Assembly: GCA_026119935.1 (NCBI GenBank)
Contig: JALRMH010000002.1
Coordinates: 1,488,001 to 1,552,000, forward strand
Source of the DNA: Endothia cerciana
Lineage: Eukaryota > Ascomycota > Sordariomycetes > Diaporthales > Cryphonectriaceae
DNA length: 64,000 nt
Reading direction: 5' to 3'
The notes beneath the pieces were generated by a model, which saw only the letters and a list, made by a program, of their open reading frames with translations, had not been told where the DNA came from and made no database searches. Shown here one piece after another: positions 35,237 through 46,202 of this stretch (its first letter is position 1; each line of letters begins with the position of its first letter). The position numbers and the translations under genes are program-made.

Positions 35237-36076
35237 GGAAGCCCGGGAAGTGATGGACATGGCCTCTTTACGGCAGCCGTGTTGACCGAGTGATGCATGT
35301 GAGGGCAGGGTTGAAGCGAGAAGCAAGACAGCGGATGCAGAATTGCTGGAAACTAGGAGTTCTCCCCCCCCCCCCCACCTTTCTTCATTCGATAAGATAC
35401 ACCATTTCTTGCCTTATGTTGTTATTCCTTCCTCGCCTCTATTAGCAGAGAGGGGGGCGCAGCTGATACCACGACCGCAAAACCATTCATGACTACACTA
35501 TGGCGGTTACAGAACACTTTATATACTTAAAAAAAGGAGAGAGAAATGATGACAGAGGAGGGGAGGAAATCTGGCTCTTTTTCCCTTTCGAGTCAGGCCT
35601 GAAGCCAGGGAGGGATGGCGGTCCTCCGAGTAGTCAGTCTAATGCATTTACGTGTCTAGAGACTTTCTCGATCATCAGTGACGGGTGGGAGGGATCAAAG
35701 CTGTGAAAGCACAGTGTTAAGACCTCGAAGTCTAGCTGATTCTTAGGTTACTTAGAGGGAAAAGGAGAAAAGCACTCAGGATGTTGGGACAACCTTTCAA
35801 TACCGCCCGGGCCCCTCCCCACCCCCCCCCTTTTTTTTTTTAAAAAAAAAAGACCACCCTACCCGCCATCATCTTCCGTCTCCTCTCCGTCACCTGTCGT
35901 CTCCGTAGGAGACAGATCTCTTGCCGGGTTTGTTGGCTCGTTGCCAGTTCAGGGAATGCCCGGGTCCTCTTGGTCCGGCGGGTGGAGGGCTGGTTAGTTC
36001 TCTTCATTGCTGCCCGAGCCGGCAGCCCGTCCAGGCGCGGGGACTCTCAAGCCAGGGCAATAAACAGATAGAGGGT

Positions 36077-36080
<4 letters not shown>

Positions 36081-36150
<70 letters not shown>
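36081..36150. repeat. TCG trinucleotide array
   Basis: About 23 perfect copies. It stays open in several frames on both strands, which creates poly-Val and poly-Arg shadow frames; no gene supports them. Confidence 0.95.
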
Positions 36151-38442
36151 GGCCGTTCTGCATTCTGTCCCCGGCGATGGGTCATGCGCGGGACCTCTGC
36201 TCGGCCGGTTTAAAGTCGCTCACGTATATTGCGCTGGGCTCACGACGGCCGATATTATGACTCTGGCTGTTTATCCAACCCCTCCCACCTCCTTCTGTGA
36301 GATATACCGCTATAGGTTGTGCGTACATTACTGGCCTTGGCTTGATCTTTCATTTCGTTTCCATATGTTGAGTGGGTTGGCCAGAGCTTCACAGGAAGGA
36401 AGGAAAGAAAAAAAAGGAAAAAAAAAAAAGAACAAGAAATATAACGAAAACTTGTTGGTGCCTTGGATGCCTGCATTGAAAGCCCTGGAACCAAGACAGA
36501 TCACCCAACGGTCAAGACGGTCTCACGCTATCCTTGACTACGTGAAAGGAAGTATGACGGGGTATGTATGGTGTGTGTTGTCCCTCCATGCTTGGCAATG
36601 CATGTCTCAGCTCGAGGAAAGGATGTAGTTCATAGACGAGGAGTAAAGCAGAGAGGGAAGGGAAATCGGGAGATGTAATGGTGGACGATCAGGGGACACT
36701 GGGCGGTGCGAGAAGGAGAGCTGTCGAGACTACAACAGAGTAGGAGACAAGTGGCCCCTGGATCATTGGCGATCCTCAACGTTCCCTCCAATCCGCCAGG
36801 TCGATATCACCTGAGCAGGCTAGGTACGTAATACGTCACACACCGTTGGACCCGACCCGACCCTGAGATCCCTCGGGACGGTCCGAGGTGATCGGTTAGC
36901 GCCAGCGTGTATAGGCGGGACCTAGGTCTGGATGATGAGGAGAAATTAGGTTGTGACTGTGGGATCGCGACTGCTGGCGGCCACGAGGGGCTGCTTGATG
37001 TTGTTGCTCCGCGGCGGCCACTCCTCTTGGGCGGCTGCCGGTGTGCGGGGTGTTACTCTGCCCCGGGGCGCTGAGGCAGCTAGGACATTCAGTCTTTATA
37101 GGTGTGGCTGGCTGGCACATGGCAGCTTTCAGGAGTGACTGGAGCATGCTGTGATGATGTGCTCGGCTCGCGGGTAGGAGGCAGCCGGAGGCTTTGGTCA
37201 CGGTTCTCGAGGGGAAGGCTGGCTGGCTGGGGCTTTTCCGCTCGACAGGAACTGCTAGACAATATATGTATAATAGCAGTCACAGCCGGGGAGCGTACGA
37301 CGCAATGATCGTATAGCCTTGAAAGCAGGCCCATGCCCCGATAGATCATATCACCCCTCGCATATACACCTTCATCTTTATCGTGGCTTAACTTGATCCG
37401 CCTTGGAACGACCATCCACGTGAGTCTCTGCTGTACGAATACCCGTACAAGCTTCAATCCGTCTTTGCCGAATTATGATAGGGCAAAAGGATCAGACACC
37501 TATATCCTCTATATCCTACTTCGAGAATGTCTCTCAATTTAGTCATGATCTCGCGAGGGTGAAAGAATCTCCGCCTGGACGTCCCGCTGATAAGCATGGC
37601 TCACTTGAGCTCCTGGTGAGTTTCGTAGGGGATGAACACCTCGCTGATGACCCTTTCTGCTTTTGGAGCAGCTGCCCGGAGTTGTGCCATCTGCTGTGGT
37701 CGCATCAATATAGTTATCCCACAGGAGGTCGCCGCACACGAACGACTACGCGATGCTTTCAGAGGACGCAACGGTGGAGGTGATGTCTCGGCATAAAGTA
37801 TTATGATGCTGTCGGCGCGGACGTCGAACGAGTTTGTGCTCCACACTCCTCAGCGTTTCGAAACGGTGGGCATCATTGTCAGCAGTGGATGGAAAGCGAA
37901 CGCGCCAGCTTTACCTGGTTACCCGGAGAGTGATGAAGCCGCGCCGCTGAAACATCCAGGCGTGGTGATGTGACCTCAGCCTCGACGGCCAGCCCCGTCC
38001 CGCCGAATACAGGCTCGTGCCGGAGATGAGATTTTACATCGAACGCAGCGACGGTGCTGCCGAGATTGGGGGCGCGCTACTCGGAGCCGTCATGGGGTCT
38101 GACTGACGAGACCGATGAGGAGATGGTCCAACTCGTGAAGGGACTCGAGACCAGCTTGTCTGAACGCTTTCTGGCTGCCCTCTTGTTAGCAGGGTGTTCG
38201 AAACCCGGCCCAGAGTGGGATCCCATATCGTGCTGCAGTGCACTTTGAGTTCTGGACTATTCGTGAACCTTTGTTTCGTACGTATATAAGAGTGAGTGTA
38301 CATACTATTAATGACCAGATAGCGAAACAGCTATAGAACTTTCAGAAGAAACTGCCTCCCTGAGTGACCACCGCAGAGTGTTTTTGAGAGCCCATCCCTG
38401 AACACCTGCCGCCATCGAACATGCATTTCGACGGCACAATTG

Positions 38443-38461
38443 TCTCTCTCTCTCTCTCTCT
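38443..38461. repeat. CT dinucleotide microsatellite
   Basis: A perfect CT run of about 19 nt. Confidence 0.85.
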
Positions 38462-39441
38462 GACGATCGCATTGACTTGAACCCCACTCTGGTCCTGACC
38501 CGCGGTCTCCTCCTCGGCGAGCGTCCTGCCCTGAGAAGCCAAAAATGAGGCGAGGATGGGTCTACCTTGAGATACGCCACCGTGCCTCGAGGCCAAGCAC
38601 CGCACTTCGCAATTCTGAGGCCAGAGAAAGACGGACAGTTTGTCCAACGAAGGGACCCTGGTGACATCACTCCCGGATTCCAAGGGTCCTCCTCCCCCGG
38701 GGGTGTGGATCCCCTCTCTCTCTCTATCTCTCTCGTGGCGCCTGATCGGCGGCTCTTCTCAGACAAGCCGCCCGCCTGCCACTCACGACCTGCAGCGGCC
38801 CCTTGCAGCCCGGCCACCGCGCGAGCTCAGCCCGCTGAAACCACACCCTCGCCGCCGCCGCCCCAATCAGGTACCCCTGAACGCCCTCTGCTCGCCAGCC
38901 TGGGAATCCGGGAAACCCAATTGTTCGTGCGTCATAGCCTACCCGCCCGCCATGGAGGTCCTGGCCCTGGGTGGTGAGCTGGACCAGTCGGAGCGGAGAT
39001 CTGGTATCGCTTGAAACGAAACCATGGCAGAGCCCCAGTCGGCTGGCCGCTGGCGGGACGCCATTGTCTTTTTCCATCATGATGGGAACACCTGGGGCGC
39101 CTTTAAATGGCAGGCGGGAGCCATCGACGCAGGGCATCATGGTGATCTCCCAAAGCCTGGCCACCCGGGACTGTAAGCACGACAGACGGACTTATCCCCG
39201 AGACTACCAGACACTGCGCCAGATCGTTCTCTGCGTACTGAATCGGTCGTATAGTTCTGAGTTTCTTGTTATTACTATTCTCGTCCAAGGTCTTTCGTGT
39301 GTGGTCGACCCCTCTCACCTCTCATCTCGTTCCTCACACGCATCCCTGCGCGCACACAACGGCTTTCATCGTTGGCAGGCCCAACGCGGTCGCCTGAGCG
39401 CCGGATCCCTCACTCCTGTCATCGCCAACCCCGCCGCAACG

Positions 39442-40574
39442 ATGTCCTTGTGGAGCGGCAAGGTGCCCCTAAACATATACAACAACTGCCCGGATACACT
39501 ATGGCCGGCAATATATACAGCCAGCGGGAGCGGGCCGGGCACGGGAGGCTTTGAGCTCACGGCCGGGTCGGACAAGTCGCTGGAGGTGGCATCGGACTGG
39601 GACGGGAGGGTATGGGCGAGGACGAACTGCACATCATCCGGTGACGGGCTGCTGGACTGCCAGACCGGGAGCTGTCAGGGCAAGCTGGACTGCACGGCCC
39701 TGTCCGTGAGTCACCCCACTCGGGATCCATATATGATATATATATATCTGAACAGGTCTAACATCACTCCTAGGGATCCCCCCCGGCGACACTGGCAGAG
39801 TTCACCCTGGCCGGCGGCGTGTCCGACTCGCAGAACTTCATCGACATCTCCCTCGTCGACGGGTACAACATCCCGCTGGGGCTCGAGTACATCGCCGACC
39901 CGACCAGCAACGCCACCGCGCCGCCCCCGAACCTCGTCTCCCCGGCCTGCATCGCCACTAAGGGCTACCTCTCGGCGCCCAACCGGACGGGCACCGACTA
40001 CACCAGCGGCGCCTACCCCATTCCCTACGAGCAGTCCCAGACCGACGCCCACGTGGGCCGCTGGTGCCCCTGGTCCCTGCAGACGGACCCGCCCTCCAAG
40101 CCGGGCGCGGGCGTCTACCCCTACCCGGACGACGGCATCGTGCGCCCCGTGTTCGACCCGTGCCTGTCGGCGTGCCAGAAGACCGGCGGCGCCAAGGACT
40201 GCTGCACGGGCGCGTACGACTCGGCGAGCAAGTGCCCCCGCAGCGAGTACAGCCGGCAGGCCAAGGCGGTGTGCCCGGACGCGTACAGCTACCCGTATGA
40301 CGACGGCGACTCGACGTTCGTGATCCCGGGTGGCGGCGGGTGGGGCGTCACGTTCTGCCCCGCGGGCAGGAGCACGGACATCCTGGCGACCTTCGGGAGC
40401 CTGATCAGCGAGTGGGCGGCCTCGGGCGTCATGAGCGAGGACATCCTGAGCGCGGCGGGCAACGTGACGTACATCGAGACGCACGGGGCGGCGAGCAGGG
40501 GCGGCCCCGGTGTGGGCAGGGTGCTGACCGCCGCGGTGGCGGTGTCGCTGGTGGTGATGGGCTCCCTGTGGTGA
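39442..40574 (+). CDS. Thaumatin-like protein (GH152-type fold), probable GPI anchor signal
   Basis: Two exons, 39442-39705 and 39774-40574 (354 residues), joined by a 68-nt phase-0 intron with branch TCTAAC. The start of the domain is classical (VPLNIYNNCPDTLWPAIY, then TGGFELTAG and WDGRVWARTNC), followed by a Cys-rich core (DCQTGSCQGKLDC, GYNIPL, DPCLSACQKTGG, KDCCTGAYDSASKCP, VCPDAYSYPYDD, VTFCP). Thaumatin-like proteins bind or cleave beta-1,3-glucan and act at the wall. The C-terminus ends in Gly-rich sequence, then a hydrophobic stretch (VLTAAVAVSLVVMGSLW), as in GPI-anchored proteins. The ATG used gives no signal peptide, although the Cys-rich protein and GPI-like tail need secretion; an upstream exon encoding the signal is probably missing from this model. 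Confidence 0.85.
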
Positions 40575-41312
40575 GGCGGCTCACGGTCTGGGTGATCTTT
40601 TGTGTGTGCGGGTGGGTGGGTGAGGAGGGGGCACGCAGGAGTTTTGTGTGTTAAATGAGGCACGGATGAGACGTTTTTGATCATGTTTTCGTCGGCGCTT
40701 CGGGAGAGCATCCTGGGTCTGCACCCCCTCATGCAGTTTCCCTTGGGTCTTATGGCCCTCGAGAGGCGGATCGGGATCTGTTGATGGCGGTGGTGGGCAT
40801 CGATGTTGAGCGCCGGGCCGGCCTGGTGCCGTCATCCAAAGACTATAGAGCGCTCCTTGCATGGCATCCTCGCTTCATAGATATATACCCGAACCCCAGT
40901 AGGTTCTTGTTGCGAGTTAGAATTAAATCAAAGATCTCTATTTTTGCGACACGGCGCTCATCTCGTGCGGCCCGAAGGCATCGCCGTGAAACGCTGCTCG
41001 GTCCAGGATGAGCCAGGTCTTGTCCACACCGAGTGCCGAGCTTCAGTTCATGAGACGATCATGGCACAAACAGGCGGAGGAGCCCACTTCACTATGCAAG
41101 GGGAGGGGCGCATATTGGCTGCGAGGAATTCAAGAATATGCAATGATCTGCATGGATGCCCAGGTCGTGAGCTCCCATCTCGAAATCACGAGCACCGTCT
41201 AGTATGCCGCGCCTTCTTGACCGATACGCTCTAGATGCAACCCCCCCCCCCCCGACGGATATGTATGCCTGGCGCCTCACAGGACCGTTCTCGCCTTCAC
41301 CGTACCGTCTTC
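40575..41312. other. Intergenic between thaumatin-like and ankyrin genes
   Basis: Convergent 3' flanks with a C-tract at 41241-41253. I see no gene. Confidence 0.6.
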
Positions 41313-42169
41313 CTAGCCCTTCTTAGCGGCCTTCTCCTTCCGCCTCCGCTCCCACTCGGCCCTCTCCTCGTCATCGCTCCCGCTGAACTCGGCATCATCC
41401 TCGCTCTCCACGTCGAGGATCGCGTCCGCCCTGCCGAGCGGCGCGCCTTCCCTGCCCGCGCCCCCGCCGCCGGTGCCAGCGACGAAGTCCCCCCGGTTGA
41501 GGATCGCGTACTCGTGCTTCTGTATCAGCTCGCGCAGCCCGGCATTGCGCGGGTCGGCGAGCTGGTACGCCGTGAGGCCGCCCTTGTTCTTGACGCGCGG
41601 GTTCGACCCGGCCTCGAGCATCATGTCGACGAGGGCGTTGCCGAACTCGCGCTGGGCCTCGGGCTCGTTGTTGATCCAGCGCACGGCCGAGTGCAGCGGG
41701 GTGTCGCCCTCCACACGGTTGACGGGGTCGCACTCGAAATTCTCCTGGTCGAGGAGGTAGTCGATGATGTCGTCTGGCCGCAGGGGGAGTTCAGCGTCTG
41801 TTTGTCAAGGTGCTAGGAGCGGTGGCTCGGGGAAAGAAAGAAAGAAAAAAAAAAAAAAAAAAAAAAAAAGGAAAGAAAAAAAGAGGGTGGGGTGGGGTGG
41901 GGTGGGTGAGAGAGGCGTACAGTTGCCCCTGGCAGCAGCCTCATGATATAAATGGTTGCCCATCACCGTCGTTGTGTTGTTCAGCAGGTCGGCTATCTCG
42001 GCCTCACTCTTGCCCTCGAGCGTCTCCCTCATCAGGTCGACATTGTCGCGCCGACAGGCCTCGATGAGGATCTCGCCTACGGAGGCGCCCTGTTCCGGGT
42101 CAGCTCGAGTCTCCAGTGCCGCCCGTACCCCGGCGGGATCCGTACCTCGTGCTCCTCTTCGTGAGACAT
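41313..42169 (-). CDS. Small ankyrin-repeat protein
   Basis: Three exons read right to left: 42169-42146, 42089-41921 and 41797-41313 (225 residues). Introns are 56 nt (branch GCTGACC) and 123 nt. The protein begins MSHEEEHE, followed by a helical pair (EILIEACRRDNVDLMRETL), a second repeat (NHLYHEAAARGNY) and two canonical ankyrin repeats (EGDTPLHSAVRW; GSNPRVKNKGGLTAYQLAD). It ends with an acidic stretch and a Lys/Arg-rich tail. The layout resembles yeast Yar1, which chaperones ribosomal protein Rps3, but ankyrin proteins are too alike for a firm orthology call. Intron 2 has a 25-nt T-run on the coding strand. It is divergent from the RPC11 gene with 664 bp between starts. Confidence 0.85.
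41845..41869. repeat. Poly-A tract (poly-T on the gene strand) inside ankyrin intron 2
   Basis: Twenty-five consecutive A on the + strand, flanked by AAAG repeats. Confidence 0.95.
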
Positions 42170-42833
42170 AATGAAGGACCTCGGAGCCTGGGCAGGCCGG
42201 GTCTGGCAGCGCGGCTCTGGACGGCGGCAGATGGGGGTTGACGTTGGGCCCTGTACAAGAGGCTCGTCCGGACCTCTAGTGTCTGGCGGTCGTCGCCCTC
42301 GCAGGCACCAGAGCTGGACACACAGAAGGTCCTCTCAAGCTTCAGGATCCCCAGGCTGGTAGGCAGGAGGGAGAAAGAGAAGAGCTTCGTCAGTTCGCTT
42401 GGGAGTTCGTCGACAGATCGTGACTGTTGCCGCGCGGCATCAGGTTTGGCTTGATGGGCAGACAACCCAGAGCGTTGGGCCCCCAGGAGGTGGCAATGAC
42501 AGCGCGCGGTGAGCACTGAACGTTGGGCAGACAGAACTACCATCCCTGCTACCACAGGGTCCACCGCGGGGTCACAGCGGGCTTTTTAGCGTCTCCCCCT
42601 GCCTTTGCCTGCCGGCGCTAATCGCTGGGTGGGTGACGGAGCTTCAAAATTGGGGATTTCATCGGCCAAATAGTCAGTCAGCTTGATTTTCGACAGCCCG
42701 AGATTCCCATGGTGACGATAGCCTCGACGATGCGACCACGGTGACAAACACAGCTCGTTGCGAGAACACGTCGACAAAGACAAGAGCAATAACATCAAGA
42801 CCTGCGCGCTGTGAGATTGTACACCTAGCAAAG
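42170..42833. promoter_or_regulatory. Shared divergent promoter region of ankyrin and RPC11 genes
   Basis: The 664-bp interval separates two starts pointing away from each other. No TATA box is obvious. Open frames here have no domain. Confidence 0.5.
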
Positions 42834-43305
42834 ATGCTGCTCTGTGAGTGCCCTCCGCGTATGTGCCTCTGCGGCCCGCCGCGTCCAGATCTAAACCCTT
42901 CCTCCGTCGTCCAGTCTGCCCCCACTGCGCCAACATCCTGACCGTGTCCGCCATGGACAACGGCCTCAACCGCCTCGAGTGCCGCACCTGTCCCTACGAG
43001 TACGCCATCACCGAGCCTCTGTACTCGCGCCACGTGTTCCACCGGAAGGAGAGGGAGGATGTCTTCGGCGGGCCGGGCGCCTGGGACAACGCGCAGAAGG
43101 GCAAGGTCCAGTGTCCCGCCGAGGGCTGCGACGGCGAGGAGGCGGCCTTCTTCCAGGTGCAGATCCGCAGTGCTGATGAGCCTATGACGAGCTTCTTCAA
43201 GGTGTGTAGGCTGGCGCGTCTGCGCCCATCTGGTACCGTCTGGCCGAAGCTGACCCTGGCGTGTGTAGTGCATGACCTGCGGCCACCGGTGGAGGGAGAA
43301 TTGAA
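42834..43305 (+). CDS. RPC11: RNA polymerase III subunit RPC11 (C11)
   Basis: Three exons: 42834-42843 (only 10 nt), 42915-43201 and 43270-43305 (110 residues). Introns are 71 and 68 nt. The small subunit supports RNA cleavage by Pol III during termination and proofreading. Both zinc ribbons are present: the N-terminal CPHC (5-8) with CRTC (26-29), and the C-terminal ribbon, with the TFIIS-like acidic hairpin QIRSADEPMTSFFK (catalytic Asp-Glu) and CMTCGHRWREN at the end. Length equals the yeast and human proteins (about 108-110). The very short first exon was chosen because it gives the conserved start MLLFCPHC. It converges with MED31, 214 bp away. Confidence 0.95.
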
Positions 43306-43519
43306 GAGGACCCGGCGTGAGCCGGCGACTTCGTAAGGGTGATAAGTTCGAATGCGTTGGAGGGGCTGGCCGGCGATGGCATTGAGATCGCGCGACGGAG
43401 GGCGGCTTGGTTTGGGCGGCATCTTTGCATGGCACGGCGTAGCGGCGTTCTGGGCCTCTCTTCCTCTTTTCTTCCGTACTTGATACCAGGCTCAATACAT
43501 CCAGAACTGTCTGTTTCTT

Positions 43520-43885
43520 TCAAGTCTCCTTATCCTCCTGATGCCAATCAACCGCAGCCTTCATGCCCTCGCTGACCATCGCCTGCACGGCATCGGGCGA
43601 GATGATGCTCTTCCGGAACTGCTCCTGCTGCAGCAGCTCCAGGTTGCGCAGCGTCGGGCCCGGGTATGCGAGGTACTTGAGGTACGGCGGCCTGCTCCAG
43701 TACTGCAGGTATCTGAGGTACTCGACAAAGGCGGGCTGCTGGAGGAGCTTCTGCGCGGCAAGGTGGTTGAGGTAGTGGGGATTCGCGAGGGACTGGACGA
43801 ACTCGAGCTCGATCTCGAAGCGCGTGAAGCCGCCGTACTTTGGCTCGCCGGGGGGCGCGTCGGGGGCGCTCTGGGATGTGGCCAT
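43520..43885 (-). CDS. MED31: Mediator complex subunit 31 (Soh1)
   Basis: Single exon of 121 residues, ATG at 43885. It contains the highly conserved MED31 core: RFEIELEFVQSLANPHYL, then NHLAAQKLLQQPAFVEYL, RYLQYW, PPYLKYLAYPGPTLRNLELL and QQEQFR. MED31 sits in the Mediator middle module with MED7 and helps recruit RNA polymerase II to promoters. Length is normal for the family (about 120-130). The start MATSQSAPDAP precedes the core by about 15 residues, as usual in fungi. Its neighbour on one side is a Pol III subunit and on the other a divergent phosphoesterase gene. Confidence 0.96.
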   Translation of the reverse strand: MATSQSAPDAPPGEPKYGGFTRFEIELEFVQSLANPHYLNHLAAQKLLQQPAFVEYLRYLQYWSRPPYLKYLAYPGPTLRNLELLQQEQFRKSIISPDAVQAMVSEGMKAAVDWHQEDKET

Positions 43886-44513
43886 CGTGAAGCCCTGCTG
43901 CCGGGGGCGGTAGTCCTGCTGGCGAGATGCGGAGGGCTGTTGTTGATCGCGTCTGGTGGTTGTGGCTGCAGAGGTCCGCAGCTTGTGGGATGGCTGGTGA
44001 TGTGCCCTGCCACTAGGGACCCGGCAATATGCTTACATAATGGCCTTCCCCCAACCACAGGCTTCACCAACAAGTGAACAGAGTTGGTATTTGGCCAATA
44101 CTTCACAGTTTGTCACCCTCCCAAGTAGAACTATGAGGATCCCCAAAGCTGTGACTCATACCCCAACCTGCGATGATGGCTTTGCCCAGCTGCTGCACCG
44201 TCATGTCATGTCAGAAGGTGATAAGGCTGCCTAGATCTATACGCGGTCAGCTGTGCATATATATCATATATTCATGAGCCCACTCATCTTAAGCTCCTGA
44301 TATTCCTATACATGTCAAGTCGTTATTGTATTCTAAGCCTTAGATATATAACCTCTGCCGCTCCTGATCTCGCCCGTGTCTTTCATCCTACAAGAAGCGA
44401 CAGCACTCGCATGCAGTCGAAACATTGATTCAGAGGCAAGTCAGCCCAGGGCTCACGAGGAAGACCGAAGAAGCCTGACCCAAAGCTATAAGTACAGACA
44501 CACCAGCCGGATC
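43886..44513. promoter_or_regulatory. Divergent promoter region of MED31 and phosphoesterase genes
   Basis: The 628-bp interval is AT-richer around 44230-44350, with no domain-bearing frame. It probably holds both promoters. Confidence 0.5.
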
Positions 44514-44882
44514 ATGTTCTCACCGCCACCACCGCCACCACCACCACCACCACCACCCATACGGACCCGCCTCCTTATCATCTCAGACACCCACGGCGTC
44601 CCCCTCCTCGACGGCCCGGAGGCCCAGCAGCAGCCACGGCATGGCTTCCGGCGGCCCCTCCCCGCGGCCGACGTCGCCATCCACTGCGGCGACTTGACGC
44701 TGAGGTCCGGGCCCGCCGAGTTTGAGACCACATTCGACGTCATGCGCGGGATCGAGGCGCCCCTGAAGCTGGTCATCCCGGGGAACCACGACGGGAGCCT
44801 CGACGGCCACTTCTGGCACGGGCTTGTAAGCCTTCTTTTATTTGCTTGTTTGTTTGTTCGTTTGTTTGTTTGTTCGTTTGTT

Positions 44883-44937
<55 letters not shown>

Positions 44938-45772
44938 TTGGAACACCCTCCCGTCCCCTCCTCCCTTTCCCCTCTCCCTGGCGTAGGTCAGGAGGACACT
45001 TTGGCTCACCTCCCTTCTTCCCCGATAGTGCGAGGCCAAGCGCAGGCGGTTTACTGAGACCGCGCTCGAGGCCTGGCGCCGGCGCCCCGCCGAGACCCTC
45101 CCCGTCATCCAGAGGGCGCGCCGGGACGGCATCCACGTGCTCGTCGACGAGGGGACCTACCGCTTCGTCCTGCCGAGCGGGGCCGGGCTCACCGTCTTCG
45201 CGAGCCCGTGGACGCCCGCGTACGGGCACTGGGGGTTCCAGTACCAGTACCAGGAGGGGTGGGGCGGCGGCGGCCGCGCCGGCGGCCGGGTGGGCTACCG
45301 CTTCGACATCGAGGGGGGCACGGACGTGGCCATGACCCACGGCCCGCCGTACGGCATCCTCGACACCACCCGGGCGCACGAGCGCGCCGGCTGCAGGGTC
45401 CTGCGGGAGAGTGTGAGGAGGGCGCAGCCGAGGATCCACTGCTTCGGGCACATCCATGAGGCTGCCGGGATCGCCGTGGCGACGTGGGATGGGGACGGCG
45501 CGGGCGAGGAGGTGGTGGAGATCGTCTCGAGGCCGGGGGAGGGCGAGGTGAGGCAGGTGAGCCTGTGCAAGGGGGATGAGAACTATGCCAGGCGGGGGGA
45601 GGGCCCACAGACATTATTTGTCAACGCGGCCATCATGGACGTGGGGTACAGACCGCACCAGTCTCCCTGGGTGGTGGCTTTGGAATTGCTGCCTGCGGGT
45701 GAGGAACACTGGAGAAAGGCGGAGGAGACTCGGAGCAGGCTGGCGGCTTACGGGACAGCCTGGAGCCAATGA
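44514..45772 (+). CDS. Calcineurin-like metallophosphoesterase
   Basis: Two exons, 44514-44825 and 45029-45772 (351 residues), with a 203-nt phase-0 intron. After a run of 12 prolines near the N-terminus, all five metal-binding blocks of the MPP family appear: SDTHG, CGDLT, PGNHDG, MTHGPPYG and FGHIHEA. The order and spacing match the small cytosolic MPPED/239-type phosphoesterases, which hydrolyse phosphoester bonds using two metal ions. The substrate cannot be read from the sequence. The ATG after the in-frame GTG upstream was used because it is the first ATG. The intron carries a long TTTG/TG microsatellite. No signal peptide is present. Confidence 0.9.
44840..44935 (+). repeat. TTTG/TTCG repeat followed by TG microsatellite within an intron
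   Basis: About 48 nt of TTTG and TTCG units pass into a perfect TG array (44887-44935), all inside the phosphoesterase intron. Confidence 0.92.
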
Positions 45773-46202
45773 GGTTGTTCTGTTTTATGATGGTATATGT
45801 CAAGAAAAGAGCAGAGGTCGTATAAGAATGACTCCTGGAGTTCGACATCCACCGGAGACGTACCAGTAGTTTTGGAGAGTTGTCACATGGCAGACGAGGC
45901 AACGGGGTGTACCAAAATTATATTAAATATCTAACGCGGAACCGTTGCTTGGAGTAAGTAAGCCTTGGTGCAGCGTCGGCCGGGCCCCGTCGAGGCCCCA
46001 GCCCAAGAATATCCATAAGTCGTGTAATTGCTGCCTTTTCCCTCCCCGTCGCCGAAGCCGAAGACAACAAGAGCCGGAACCACAATCCACGGGTGGAACT
46101 CCAGCGCATGCTTGTCAACGAGCACCTATACCATTACAGTTTTACCGTCTTTCATCGAACTCACTAATAACATTCCACCCCGGGTATCGGCCTGTTCCCT
46201 CC
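45773..46202. other. Intergenic between phosphoesterase and CFEM genes
   Basis: Convergent 3' flanks. I see nothing in it. Confidence 0.6.

Larger units (their letters stand above)
35231..39441. other. Interval without a supported gene
   Basis: It contains C-tracts (35364-35376, 35822-35830), a C-T-A homopolymer junction at 35822-35850, a TCG array (36081-36150) and a CT array (38443-38461). Minus-strand fragments between 37540 and 38100 look faintly coding but cannot be joined or named. Nothing else is supported. The last 150 bases are CT-rich leader of the thaumatin-like gene, with a weak TTTAAAT at 39101. Confidence 0.5.

Noticed and set aside
35191..36150. Tandem repeats as a possible CRISPR-like array
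   Set aside because: They are simple microsatellites without spacers, in a eukaryotic genome.
35921..36628. A 235-codon frame with poly-Val
   Set aside because: Created by the TCG array, which stays open in several frames on both strands.
37540..38100. Minus-strand fragments that look faintly coding
   Set aside because: The pieces lie in different frames, have no family match that I recognise, and cannot be joined by good splice sites.
44486..45457. A 323-codon minus frame over the phosphoesterase gene
   Set aside because: It passes through the TG microsatellite and mirrors the real gene.
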